Both the position numbers and the translations under genes were made by a program. The notes under the pieces are model-generated. The model saw only the letters and a list, made by a program, of their open reading frames with translations. It was not told where the DNA came from and made no database searches. Positions 12,208-24,551 of a DNA stretch of 64,000 nucleotides are shown piece by piece (the stretch's first letter is position 1; each line of letters starts with the position of its first letter). Source of the stretch: Stereocaulon alpinum. Its lineage: Eukaryota > Ascomycota > Lecanoromycetes > Lecanorales > Stereocaulaceae. The stretch is taken from positions 160,824-224,823 of the forward strand of contig JAEUBA010000053.1 of NCBI GenBank assembly GCA_018257865.1, in the 5' to 3' direction.

Positions 12208-14441
12208 TCTTGCTTTTCATCTCCTTCCACCAGTCACGCGAAGGAATGTTCTCGGCCAGAATGCAGCAAGCCGTGTTTACGCTGCAAGCTGCCCACAACG
12301 GTCAACAACCAGCTTTTTCCCTGTATGCGTTGATCAATCACTTAATTAAGAGTTAGATGTATGTTGATGAATTTTGCGAGAGTGCAGGCGATATCCTCGT
12401 AGGCGCCGAGAGCATTAGAATGAGTGGAATGCTAGCGCAGCCAGGGGAATGTGAAATGAGGGACTAAGGTAGACTTGGCGGGTGGACTGAAAGAGTGGAC
12501 GGATTGGCTGCGAGCAATGAATGAATGACGACGACAATCAATCTCAACAGGTCAGCCCAGTGATGAAAAAACACGCTCTGTACAATTCAGGTTATTGACG
12601 TGGAAGTGGATGAGGAAAGATGAACTTTCGATGCTGCACGTCCTCGATGCTTTCGGGAGATTCGCAGAATAATTTCGGGCCTAGCTCGAACCTTGACCAC
12701 CTTAAGATGATTTATGTGATGAAGATTTGAAAGGAAGAAACGTTCCTGAGCGGCTTCTTCCATTGAGTAAGAGAGAGAGAGATGGTAGATGTAGAATTGA
12801 TGTCCCCTTCATCGGCAAGACGCAACTGTTCCACAATGAATAAACGGTTATACAACAAATTAATACTGATACACATTCGATGGGGTAGCATGATTGGTGT
12901 GGGAGCGGTCATGCGGGTCAGTGCAGGGATTATGCGGAAAGAACTGGTGGCTTTGTCCAAATCGGGACAGTTTCAGGAGAAGATGCGTCTCGTCTCGCAT
13001 GGCCTCGGCTCCCCCATTCATCCAAATGCTTGACGACTATATACTTCCTAGCCAACCATTTGTATGGAGGTAAAATAAACAACAAACAAGACTTGGTGGA
13101 GTCCTCCAACGTCTCAAAGGACCATCACACTGTTCCAGATCGTTTCAAGGGAAAAAAGACCATGTGACTGTCGCAATCAGCGTACAGGGTTTCATCTGTG
13201 GTGCAATCATTACTTTTCCTTGCTAAATCAGCCTACAGCCTCCACCCTATAAGTTATCCCCCCAAACGGCTATTGGCCCAAGCTTCACAGCAATGAAACT
13301 GCAGCTCCTGGCTGGAAGGGGATTCCTTAATGCTCGTGGAACAAACTTTTTGCCAAGGTTCTTATTTCAAGGTTCCTGTTAAGGCTCAAATTTAGGCTTC
13401 CTTTGCCCTATGATCGCGCCTTTGTCCCTCCCGACGGAGCGAAGCATGGTTAGAAACTAGGTCGATTACCTAAGGTACCTTCGAAAATGACGAGAGTGGG
13501 ATGCGATCATCATCAATGCGCGCATGTTACCCAGAACCTGCCTTTATAGCTGTTGACTCATGGAAGTCTTCATCTCAACGGCTTCCATAATCGATTCTCT
13601 TGATTGGTGCCTCTCCAGAAAAGGGAATGCTAGTTCTAGGGGGACTATTCCATGGCAGCTCGGTTTCTGGTCCCATGGGGAGACCCTGTACCATCGGTGT
13701 CTAGGGCGAAATCTTCCTCAAATCGGCGAGTAGCTGAAGGCGCGTTGTGGGGTTCTACTCGGAGTTTGGCTCTGTCCAGACTTCTTATCTTTAGTTTCCA
13801 CAGTCTAACAACAGCAGGCGGTCGCGCTTTGCCCACAGCAATGGTCTGGCCGATGCAGCTAACTCTAGATAACTTCGCCTTCACTGGCTAGCCATGCCTT
13901 TGGGCCATTTGCCGAGTTCGCGTTATGTGCTAGGTACCGCGTGGAACCGTTCCTCGCCTGCTTATCGATAGCTGCACACTAGCGCAAGAGATTGTCATCC
14001 CGCGCCTGACCCCCACATAGCGTTGTGTTGAGAAATTCACTTATAAACACTGCCGAAGGGGACCGTTTTCTTGTCAACGATTTCTCTTTTTCCAGCAAAC
14101 AACTTCAATCTTCACATATTACATTCCAATCAGATCGCACTTTGAGGTGCGGTCACAATACCGGCAAAACGTATTCCAATTTGCTCAACTCGTAAGATTT
14201 CCCACCCTTCAATGATTTTACATGAAGTATTACGAATCTTGTCAATCCGTCATTCTCGATCGTGACGTTGCGCTTCCAAAGATTTCCGTATGAAATGGTA
14301 TGAACGGATACACTGACATTATTGTTCCTTAGGGTTCACCACCCGTTCAACGGAGGCCGACGCACTTCTGCCCCAGGAGGTGCATCGGACTCGCCCTACG
14401 TCAAATAACTTGATCAAGTCGACTAAAAACAACTCACGAAG
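12208..14441. promoter_or_regulatory. divergent intergenic region between the LIM gene and INO1
   Basis: No coding frame is convincing. The right part should be the INO1 promoter and 5' UTR: a TATA-like CTTATAAAC lies near 14,040. A probable 5'-UTR intron runs from 14,192 (GTAAGA donor) to 14,332 (TTAG acceptor), leaving about 110 nt of leader before the INO1 ATG. A TTCACAT site near 14,111 partly resembles the inverse of the yeast inositol-response element, but it is a weak match. Confidence 0.45.
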
Positions 14442-16156
14442 ATGGCACCTCATGCAGAAGGCCTGAACGGCTGGACCAATGGCTCAATTCATACCACATC
14501 TACAAGCGAGCCGAAGGACCTCTTCACCGTCGACTCCCCAAATGTCGTCTACACAGACAATGAGATCAAGAGCAAATACGTCTATCGTACCACTTCCGTC
14601 TCCCAGGCTGGGAATGGGAAATACGTGGCTACACCAAGAGAGACGGTCTATGACTTCAAGGTTGAACGCAAGGTTGGAAAGGTGGGAATGATGCTTGTTG
14701 GTTGGGGTGGAAACAATGGAACCACCGTCACTGCAGGCATCATAGCCAACCGTCGTGGTTTGGTATGGGATACTCGTGAAGGGCCAAGGGCTGCCAACTA
14801 CTATGGATCCGTTGTCATGTCTTCGACTATGAAGCTCGGCACAGAAGCGAAGACCGGCAAGGAAGTCAACATTCCGTTCCACGACGTCTTGCCTATGGTA
14901 CACCCGAACGATCTCGTAATTGGCGGATGGGATATCAGTGGCATGAATTTGGCCCAAGCAATGGACAGAGCGGCTGTACTCGAGCCTACTTTGAAGGGTT
15001 TGGTCAAGAAGGAGATGGCTGAGATGAAGCCACTTCCCAGTATCTACTACCCTGACTTTATCGCTGCGAACCAGGGAGACCGCGCCGATAACCTTCTCGA
15101 AGGATCCAAGGCCAGCCTGGCACACGTCGAGAAGCTCCGCAAGGACATTCGGTAATTTTGATCTCACGTAGGTGATTTGATATACTAATTAGTGTGTAGC
15201 GACTTTAAAGAAACCCACGGGCTTGACAAGGTTATTGTGCAGTGGACTGCCAATACCGAGCGTTACGCCGACATCATTGAGGGCGTCAACGATACTGCTG
15301 ATAACCTAATGAAGGCTGTTGAAGCTGGACATGAGGAGGTCTCTCCTTCGACTGTCTTTGCAATTGCCTGTATCCTTGAAAAGGCACCCTTCATCAACGG
15401 TTCTCCCCAGAATACATTCGTGCCTGGAGCTATTCAGCTTGCAGAGAATCATGGTGCTTTTATTGGTGGTGATGACTTCAAATCCGGCCAGACGAAGATG
15501 AAGTCTGCGTTGGTAGACTTTATGATCAACGCCGGCATCAAGCTTACCTCGATCGCGAGCTACAATCATCTTGGTAACAACGATGGCATGAACTTGAGCT
15601 CCCAGAAGCAGTTCCGCTCTAAGGAAATATCCAAGTCGAACGTGGTAGATGACATGGTCGAAGCAAACAACGTACTTTACAAGCCCGGAGAGCATCCCGA
15701 CCACTGCGTAGTCATCAAATACATGCCCGCAGTCGGTGACAACAAGCGTGCACTTGACGAGTATTACGCGGAAATCTTCATGGGTGGACATCAGACCATT
15801 AGCTTGTTCAATGTTTGCGAGGACTCCCTCTTGGCATCCCCATTGATCATCGACCTTGTGATCATTGCTGAGATGATGACTCGTATTACGTGGAAAGCTG
15901 ACGGTGACGACGGAGCGAAGGACTACAAGGGCTTCCATAGCGTGCTAAGCATCTTGAGCTATATGCTGAAGGCAAGAAAATTCCAGATCTCTCTTCTGAC
16001 TATTATTAACGACAATCCTAGGCTCCTTTGACTCCTCCAGGTACTCCCGTCGTCAATGCTTTGGCCAAGCAGCGTGGAGCCTTGACCAACATCTTCCGCG
16101 CGTGTGTTGGCCTGCAGCCAGAGTCCGACATGACACTCGAGCACAAGATGTTCTAA
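14442..16156 (+). CDS. INO1: inositol-3-phosphate synthase (myo-inositol-1-phosphate synthase)
   Basis: Predicted 538 aa; exons 14442-15151, 15200-15971, 16022-16156. Converts glucose-6-phosphate to 1D-myo-inositol-3-phosphate with NAD, the committed step to inositol and phosphatidylinositol, in the cytosol. The NAD-binding loop GWGGNNGTT is at residues 87-95. Family blocks are present in order: VIGGWDISGMNLAQAM, QWTANTERY, GDDFKSGQTK, SYNHLGNNDG, LFNVCEDSLLASPLIIDL. The length matches yeast Ino1 closely. Intron 2 uses a GC-AG pair (donor GCAAGA, acceptor CCTAG) and joins SYMLKA to PLTPPGTP; ignoring it would give a truncated protein with a wrong tail. The next gene follows on the same strand after 324 bp. 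Confidence 0.97.
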
Positions 16157-16480
16157 GCCACTTGCGAACTTGCTTTGGGTGTGGGAGCAGAGTGCTGTTT
16201 GATGAGGCTGTCGAAGACGAATTGATGGCTTGAATTGCTACAGTAGGTCGAAGCTCCCTTAGTACATTCCTTTAGATCCAAGACAAATAGCCGCCTAAAT
16301 ACATGCAATGTCATTTTACAATAAGATAATGCTATGGCCTGCTCTCCAGTGATGTTTGCCCAAGCTCGGCTCCAAGCGCAGCCGAACCGCACCACATTGT
16401 GCGCAGCATTTCTCCAGCTGCCACATAAAAATGTCCTTGACTACTAGCGTCATTATTGAGCTGTGACGAGTCCGAATCCA

Positions 16481-18378
16481 ATGGCCCCGCAAGTGCCCTC
16501 AATCCAGTCATTCTTCCAACCCGAAGTCCCTTCTCCAACGTCTCACAGGCCCTCAAAGCGTCCCAATAGCAAAGCCGACACCAACGACGGCTTCACCTCT
16601 TCAGAAGTTGATGATACTCTCCATCCTGCTTTGCATGAATGGCAGCCCCGTACTGCTTATGATGAGCTTGACATTGGCAGCTTAGTCCCAGGGCCCGGCT
16701 GCGTCACTGTGACGGGCAGGGTTGCGAATTTCTATGACCAGACGATGAACAGCAAGATGCCGCAAGCTGCAAAGGGTTGTTTGAAAGTGATTGTGAAGGA
16801 TGATACCGGTGCTTTCGCGGTGCGCAAGCTCCATCTTCGGCCCTTTCCTTATCTACGAGGGCCTCAGTACCTGAGCCAGCGAGGGTAGCTGGAAGCTAAC
16901 TCTCATAACAGGTGAAGCTCTGGTACGCCAAAGTCGACTATCAGCTCCGTCTTGGTCATCTCGTCTCCATCTGGACTCCACACATCTCCAACGCAGAATC
17001 TGGCTCACCGGCCCTACAGGGTGCCGCGCTCGTTACTTCGATCTTCCCCGAACGAGATAACAGCTGCTACTTCATGGTGCAAGAAAAGAGCGATGAGGGT
17101 GTACTGTGCAAGACGCCGCTGGGGTACCGAGACGGCAAGCAGCTAGACGGACTCATCACATTGCAGAATTACACTAATGGTGGACACGAGATATCAGGAG
17201 TAAAAGTGCTGGTTTGTGTGAAGAGCATTGGCGGCAGGAAGAAATGTGAGTATCGCCATTCAAAGCCTTACAACCAAAGCTGACCGCGATCTCCAGTCAC
17301 TACGAAGAAAGGCAATGAGACCGAAAAAGTTGATGTCAATATCTTTGACGACACCGATGAGGCAACCCTGACAATCTGGGGCCGTACAGCTGCATCGGCT
17401 ACATTCTGGAAGCCATCATACACAGTCCTACTCATCACGAACCCTAGCTTCAAAAGAGATAGACGGCCGACACTATCGCTTAGCCAGAGCACACATCTTG
17501 ATGTGGACCCCTGCATGACTGATGCTTACTGGTTGAGAGGCCATGCACAGAGGCTGATCAAGAGGGAACACGTCAATCAGCCATTTCCGGAGGGTGGTAT
17601 GATGCTCATACTATCAAGACGGTGCTGATGCTAATGGACGTAGTATTTGATGTTCAGGAGGCCACGGAGTCGGCGGTCAGGATATTATTTACGTTGGCTG
17701 ATATAGACGAGTTGTAAGTCTCATTTAGCCGTGCTATCCTGCTATACTGATAGATAGAAGTGCTCGAGCAGCGCCAAATGGTACGATCATCCCCTCAGAT
17801 TGCAAGCTTTCTGTCGTTTGAAAAGTCATGCAGAAAACTTCACAGGCTACCTAAGCCTGACAATCATCGAACTAAACATCTACACCCTCTACCAACGCAA
17901 CATGCTCCTCTGCACAGAATGGCAAGCTCACCCCCTCCCCTCCTGCCCCCTCCAAACCCCCACCTTCCCCCACTAATGACAACCCAAGCTGCGGTGTCCC
18001 CATCTACGCCAACACAATCACCACCAAATGCAAACAATGCGAAACAGACCTCACCCTCCGCATCAACCCCCGTCTCGTACGCTCCCACTTCAGTCTTCCC
18101 CTCACAACGACCCAAACTCCCCTCAATTACTAAATAGTGTTTAGGTTGGACTCCTAATCGACGAAACAGGCGCCCTAACAAGCGGCAAACTAATCTGGTC
18201 CGAACGCGCATGGGAACAACTCCTAGGCCGCAACGCACAAGAACTAGCAGCTGCGACAGGGAATGTGCAGCTGCTGAAGTATTTGGAGAACCGGTTACTA
18301 TTCCTGAAGCTAGCAATTATGTTTGGGTGGAGTAGGGTTGTGGGGAAGATTGTTGTGCTGGGGGTTAGTATTGTGTGA
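16481..18378 (+). CDS. OB-fold ssDNA-binding protein, RPA1/MEIOB-like
   Basis: Predicted 495 aa; exons 16481-16819, 16912-17245, 17297-17596, 17644-17713, 17799-17921, 17989-18076, 18145-18378. The N-terminus (PSIQSFFQP) resembles a PIP box. Residues about 45-330 look like two OB folds in RPA1 style (VTVTGRVANF, KVIVKDDTGAFAVKLWYAKV, NIFDDTDEATLTIWG). The C-terminal part matches the RPA1/MEIOB zinc-ribbon OB fold: C-x2-C-x13-C-x2-C (LLCTEC ... KCKQC), then LRINPRLVGLLIDETG and LFLKLAIMFGWSR. This is shorter than RPA1 and lacks its N-terminal protein-interaction OB fold, which favours a MEIOB-like meiotic recombination factor; that is inference. One zinc ligand is formed across a GC-AG intron (17922-17988). 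The intron before exon 5 (17714-17798) was chosen for phase and is the least certain. Confidence 0.65.
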
Positions 18379-19381
18379 GGGTGGTGGGGGAGGAAGGTGT
18401 GGGGTTGAGGTGGCGGGGTGTGCTATTCCAACGCATCACTTCTTGGCAATATTGGCTAGTTCGAGGCTTCCTACGATATAAACGTACTCACAAGTATGCT
18501 CTGTTTCAATTTCATAACTTTGCCATCAAAGGAATAATCACCACACCGCCACCTCCCGAACCACACCCGCCTCCCCAAACCCCACCATTCCCAGCTCCAG
18601 ATAAGATTCTTAACAGCCAAAGCGCGCATCATATGTATAGTAACGCTCGACACAGCCTAAATCCCTTCACCGCCCCTCCTTTGCCCCCTTTACGAAATTC
18701 CGCCCCACCCAGAACCCCCATCCCATCTATTCCTTTCCCGTCCTCATTCGGAATCAAGCACAAAGGCCCTCACGCGCGAAGGTATTTGTAGAAGGTGGGC
18801 GCTGTTATGGAGTCCTGAGGTGGAAGTGACGTAGGGGAGGGTGGAGGTTGGTGATTGGAGATAGGGGGATAGAAGGCGTATGAAGGGGGGGGGGGGAAAG
18901 TAAGTGGAAGTGGATGGTAGAGTGAGGTGCTACGGCGTAGACTCCGGGCGTAAGTATGTGTGTGCGCGCGTGTGTGTGTGTGGGTTTGGATTTATGGGTG
19001 GGTGATATTGGATTTGGTGGTGGGGGGCTTCGTCTTAGATTGAGCAGATACCTGTGTTAGGAGGGAGGTAAAGTAAAGCGATGGGAGGACAGGTTCGTTG
19101 TTTGAAAGGACTGCGTGGTAGAAGAGCCGGATACCGTTTGATCTGGGGGGTAATTGACAGCGTTGGAGATTAGTCCATGGTTGCATGCCTTGGCTGACAG
19201 CTGGATCGATCGGGGAAATCGACTTTCCTCTTGGATGAATGTTTGATGTGAGTAACCGTTGAACTTGGTAAGCAGACCTTCAGAACGCCGCGTTCCCATT
19301 AACGATGAAATATAAGAAACCCATCTAGACGCTCTGTCCTCCTCTTTATCTGTCCTGTCTCTTAGACCACTCTACCCATTT
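18379..19381. other. intergenic, purine/GT-rich low complexity
   Basis: Convergent spacer between the OB-fold gene and the NLR gene, without a credible gene. It holds a run of 12 G at 18885-18896. A 29-nt alternating purine-pyrimidine tract of GT and GC dinucleotides lies at 18954-18982, a sequence type able to adopt Z-DNA. Confidence 0.6.
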
Positions 19382-22300
19382 TCATTCGCTTCGCTCTTCG
19401 CTGGTCCTTCCATCTGCGTCATCGCTTATTTCAAGAATTCTCCCTGGCTCTTCTTGCTTCTCCTTCTCCCTCTCTAGCCGTGCGTTTATAGCAACCTCAA
19501 TCTCACTCAATCTATCAAAATCCTCAGGTTTTCCATGCGCAGAGTAAAGCTGTAACAGCTTTCGAAGGCTGAACAATGTTTGCTCATGGTGGTCTCCTAA
19601 GATCTTGGATTGCAGCTTGAAAGTCTTTTCGAGGTGTTCCTTAGCCTCCGTGTAATCTTCACAGTTAGCGGCAGGGTCCACGAGAAAGCCAGTGAGAAGA
19701 CCCATCATCCAAAGCGTTTGCATGTCCTCTTCTCCAAGTAGCTCTATACGTCTTGTCACTAACCGCTGTGCCATCTCACGTCCTTGTACGAATTGCTTAT
19801 GATCTGCGTTCGCTAAGATGAAGACAAGAACGTTGTTACAATTCATAGCTTCTTCGCTTTCCTCTCCATGGATCCTTTCCACCATTCTTGCTGTGCTCTG
19901 AAGCATGGCTTCAGCTTCATCGAGTTTTCGCTGCCCCCCAAGTGCAACGCCAAGGTTTCTCATAGTCTCAAGCGTCAAACGACTCTCGTTGCCTAGAATT
20001 CCAATCTGTTTCGCTACTGCTAGCCGCAGCATTTCTTCAGGCTCATGGTAGAGTCCTAAATGAAAAAAGCATTCTGCTAACTGCGAGACCGATGAGTGGG
20101 TCTTCTCTTTATCGTAACCCAAGGCGGTGATCCTCAATTTCACTAAAGGCCGTAGTATATCCACAGCTTCTTGATACCTTCCATTACGTAGATAACAGGC
20201 GGCAAGATGGATCGCAATTGATTGGGTAATGTGGTCTTCTGGCCCATGAAGCTCATTAGAAAGCTTACTTGCGAGTCGATAAATCTCCTCGGCTTGGTCA
20301 CACTTTTTCGTGTAGCTAAGTGCGTACATGATGAACCTGAGAAGCTCAAGGGCAATTGGGTTATCGAGCCCGACAGTCCTCTCTGTTGAAGCCAATGCCG
20401 AACGAAGAACTTGCTCAGCATGCTCAAATTGTGCTGTAGCCTCCTTTTGCTGCCCCTGGTTTCCCAATTCTTGGCCCCTCGCCAACAGCGTCGATCCCAG
20501 ATAGCTCATAACCTGTCTGAACAATGCAAGAAGTCAGCAGTCTCAAATCAAGATGATGACCAAGTCAGGAACATGCTTTACGAGTTAACACACGCGATAG
20601 TGGGGAGTTAATAACGTTGCACGAAGAACATACATGATGTCGGAGTGATCTTTGGGAAAACACCTTTCGTACTCAATTAGGATCATTCCAAACTTGTTAA
20701 TAGCTTCCTCGTAATCACCTATTCCTAGACAGGCAACAGCGAGTACCCGCTTGGAATAGAAGGCATGGATATCTTTTTCTAGTTCGACCTTCGGGTACAG
20801 TCCCAAGGCCTCATGAAGCATCAGTTCAGCTTCCTCAACTTCTCCTGACTTTGCCATAGTACTGGCTAAAGTTACCATCACATGGAGAGTCAGCGCGTGC
20901 TCATTCCCGAGTTTGCGTTGGCAAATCGCCAGATTTTCACGTAGCAATGTCTTCGCCACCTCATACTTGGTCTGTTGTACCTTTTCAAGTGCAATATCAT
21001 GCATAATGTAAACATTAATCACATCGTCCCCTCCAAGTCTTTGTCTTCGGATGTCCAGTACGCGATGATAGATATCCTCCGCCTGCTCAGATCTCCCTTG
21101 GTGGCTTATCGCTCTAGCTTTGACATGTAGGCTTCTGAGGGTAGATTCGTCTTCATCGCCTAGCAGATTGCATGTGATCTGAACGGCCTCTGAGGCTCTA
21201 GCCTCTGCACTGGCATACCGGCTCTGACAGTTCTCCAAGTCAGCGACAAGGCGCAATAAATGCGCTCGCTGCAACAGGTGGCTCTCTCCAGTGAAGCTAT
21301 ATCCTAAGACGGTCTGAGCGTGGGGAAGAACCGCCTCCCAGTGCTCCCAGGACTCATAGTTTCCAATGGGTGGACAGCAACGAATGACTGCACCTAGAGC
21401 TTTCCCTTGCCATTCTGACAGACTTCCCTGGTTTTCCAACCATCTTTGGGTCGCAATCTGCACGAGTCGATGCATTTGATGAGAAGCTTGTTTATCTCCG
21501 CTAACCGCGATTAAAGAGAAGTGCATCAGTGTACTGACTGCATGGGTGAAGTTGACATTGCTCTCGTCTTCATTGCGGAGTAATACATCTGGAACCGCTT
21601 GGCGATCAAGGTTCGCCATTAGTGATAACATCCTCGCTGCTCGGGGCTGCCGTCGTCTGATTTGGTCGAATGAAAGAGTCCATGTTTGAAAGATAGAATT
21701 TCGAATCTCCTGGTCCCTTGCTGGATCATAGAAGGATCTTTCGAAAACAACCTTTGCATCGTCCCCACCTGGTCGTAGTAGTCCCAGATAGAGTGAGAGC
21801 GAAAGTCTTTCCTCTCTGATGTATGCAGCAGCTTGTGCTAATGCCAAAGGCAGGTAGTTTAAGTGACTTAAAAGCTCCAATGTCTCGGTCTCGGGCCAAA
21901 GATCACTCTCTGTGGATTTATTCCTCAATAGCTGTCTTGCATCGTTCTCACTAAAAGGCATCACGTCAGTGACTGACTTGGCCGGTCTATTGACGATGCT
22001 TTCTCCAACACTTCTGTCTCTTGAAGTGATGAGCATTGCACCGGCGGAGCTGTATGGAATATATTTGGCTAATGGTGCTGGCGAGGGTTGCTGCCGTTGC
22101 ACCTGGGAGTCTGGGCCAAAAAGAACATCCTTGTCGTCAGCATTATCCAGCACCATAAGCCAAGGTCCATTTTCGTTTAGCCACTCTAGAACCACTTGCA
22201 GCACCTCAATACCTTTTTCCCTACTCACGGGTAGATCTAATCTTCGTGCGATGTTCTTATAAGCCTCTTCGAATCGATTGAAGCTGCTACACATGGCCCA

Positions 22301-23020
22301 GAAGATATGATGGTCAGGATGCTCAGATCGATACCGATAGCAATACTCAATGGCGATCTGAGACTTGCCTACTCCGCCGATGCCGACGAGCGCTATTCGG
22401 CCTTGTTGAACGGACATGTCGTCCGTGATCTTGGCAAGGACATCTTCTCGACCAACAAACAGACTGTCACGTGGAAACGGAACCATGAAGATAGCCTTCC
22501 GTTGAGGCGGCTGAGAAGATGTAGGCGTGGCGTTTGATGTCAGGGACTGGTTAGCACTGCTAGCAGCGACGACTCTACTCAATTCCGCTGTAGCTGTAGC
22601 TTGATGAAGGGTTAGAACACTAATGTTCCGGTCGAGATGAGAGATAGTCCGTTGTATATCCTTGTCATAGGCGAGGCTTTTGAATGCAAAGGCCCTTCTT
22701 TGCCAGCTCGAGGCCCCCGTTGGAGGGATTATCTTCGTTAGAATCCCATCGAGCTTTAGCACAGCTTGCTTACAGTCCTTCATGACGGTCTGAAGAGCCT
22801 TAGCGGTGGGCTCGCTGACAAGCTCATCCTGTGCTTGCTCCTGGATGCGTTTGACGGCATTCAAAATCAATGGAAGTTGAACCTTGATCGGTTTTAGGTT
22901 GCCAGATAAGTCCTGGCTGTTGGATTGGAACTCGTTCAAGCGAGCAGCTACTTTGCCACTGAAGTCGAGAAGTTGAAGTATAGATGAAGCCAAGCCAATT
23001 GCAGCCACTGCTTCTGCCAT
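19382..23020 (-). CDS. STAND/NLR-type protein: N-terminal helical domain, NB-ARC NTPase, TPR repeats
   Basis: Predicted 1173 aa; exons 23020-20634 and 20516-19382, one 117-nt intron (donor GTATGT, acceptor TTCAG). Residues 1-160 form a helical domain that begins MAEAVAAIGLASSILQLLDF, like the SesA/NACHT_N class of fungal NLR N-termini, which trigger regulated cell death or partner signalling. NB-ARC core: P-loop GIGGVGKS at 213-220, Walker B LMVLDNADD at 288-296, ITSRDR sensor, LNYLPLALAQAA as the GLPL-type motif. From about residue 600 to the end there are many TPR units (A-LREN-AICQ, A-ELMLHEAL, EA-AMLQSTAR types) that should serve as the ligand-sensing part. Fungal NLRs of this build act in non-self recognition; the trigger here is unknown. 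All key NTPase motifs look intact. Confidence 0.9.
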
Positions 23021-24551
23021 TGAGAGAAGCCCTAGAGAGTTTAGAAGTGCATATGTTGAATGAATGTGCGCGAGAAGTGGGGGGAGGTTACGTCTCGTAC
23101 GAGAATGTCAGCGGTCTTGGCATGTTATCTCGTCCTGAACATCGACTATTGTTGTATCCTTTATGCTACGAACCAATTGACTCTGGGGACAAACTCATAG
23201 AATCGCCCAGGTTTTTCTTAGGCGGCTGAGTTCAATGTATTTTGATAGAAGTAAATAAAGATACGACTACAACTCATTCCGAGATCGCGTGTGGAAGTGT
23301 TTCCGCCCCTAAGCTAAACCCTAAGCCGACCCTCCAGCTGCCTTGACGTTGAAAGGTGATATGTAGCACACAGCAATAAGGATGGGTTATGCAGCACTTT
23401 TGCTAGTATGGTGTATCTAAGAAAAGGTGCTACCGAAAACTGCTAACTAGTAGGCGCTGAGGTCATCAGTAGTGCCTTGGCGGTTTGGCGGGCTTGGCGG
23501 AGTTCACCCCAACAACGTTGTGCCTAGGCTGTCCTAGGGCCTTCTCTAGGGTCATCCTCTAGGCCGGAGCACTCAAAGCTCTACGTATCATCGATTACTG
23601 ATCGATACTCTATCAGAATTAGACAGTCCAAGCAGCGTTAGCAAGGTCCAAACGGGCTCTAGACCTTTATCACGAATACTTAAGAAAGTAGTATCATACT
23701 TGTTAGCCTGATCCTTGATATTGTTGGAGGAAATGATAGCACTGGAAGTAGAGGATGAAGTAAAAACTATCGAACAAGCACGCAATTGAGGGCCACAAGA
23801 ATGAAAGTAAGTCCAACTAGACACATTTCACCCGAAGTCACTCTACCGGTAATTCCAGGCACCCAAAACACGGCACTCCAATAGGGAGAATCGGATGCAA
23901 ATCTTCGCCGTGCTTTCCGACTCTCGTCTATTCAGACACGTCACGGATACGCCTGTCAACCCCTTCTTCTATGATATCGCTTCTGTGTATGAGCCATCCA
24001 AGCTTGACATTATCCAACACCTCAAAACGGCCCAAGCCCTCCTGCATGATTCTACCATTCATGGGTGGCTACTTTATTGTCAAAGGCTCGAGCGCTATTT
24101 CTACAGAAGGATCCAGCCCGAGGATGACCACGAGGCTGCTTAGGAATATTCGCCCCCAAGCTGGTCACACCCACCAACGGGCTACTCACAAGGCTGAAGC
24201 CCGTGGATCCTGCAAATCTCGATCCCCAGAATCTGTGGGCTCAAGGCCTGGAGCATGGGCTCCAAGTATCTTCCTTGGGGGTTTATAGGTTCAAATCCTA
24301 CGAGTCTCCCAACAGTGGGTTTGACCAGTTGGGCCATGAACCCTTGTAGGCTGCTCCGGCTGTTGTCACCAACTCTCATCTAGCACCCCTGTCCGATTTA
24401 CCAATACCTCTGACATTTGGAATTCAGCGGTTTGTGCATTGCACTTTATTATATATACCCTGTAGACTGCATTTCTATCATGCCACATTGTTCCATTATA
24501 GCTTGCTTTTTGTCCTGTGCTCCGGGCTTTCCTGCACTTTATCCCAATCCA
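23021..24551. other. intergenic region upstream of the NLR gene
   Basis: No supported gene. Short frames at 23.6-24.3 kb have no family resemblance. Around 24,286-24,299 a box-B-like GGTTCAAATCC occurs, but no tRNA cloverleaf can be drawn around it. The left part should contain the NLR promoter. Confidence 0.45.

Noticed and set aside
14484..15938. Long minus-strand frames (227 and 210 codons) opposite INO1
   Set aside because: Shadows of the strongly biased INO1 codons; no family resemblance.
24230..24380. Possible tRNA or tRNA-derived SINE (box-B-like GGTTCAAATCC on plus, box-A-like TGGCCCAACTGG on minus)
   Set aside because: The two boxes are on opposite strands and no acceptor or anticodon stem can be formed.
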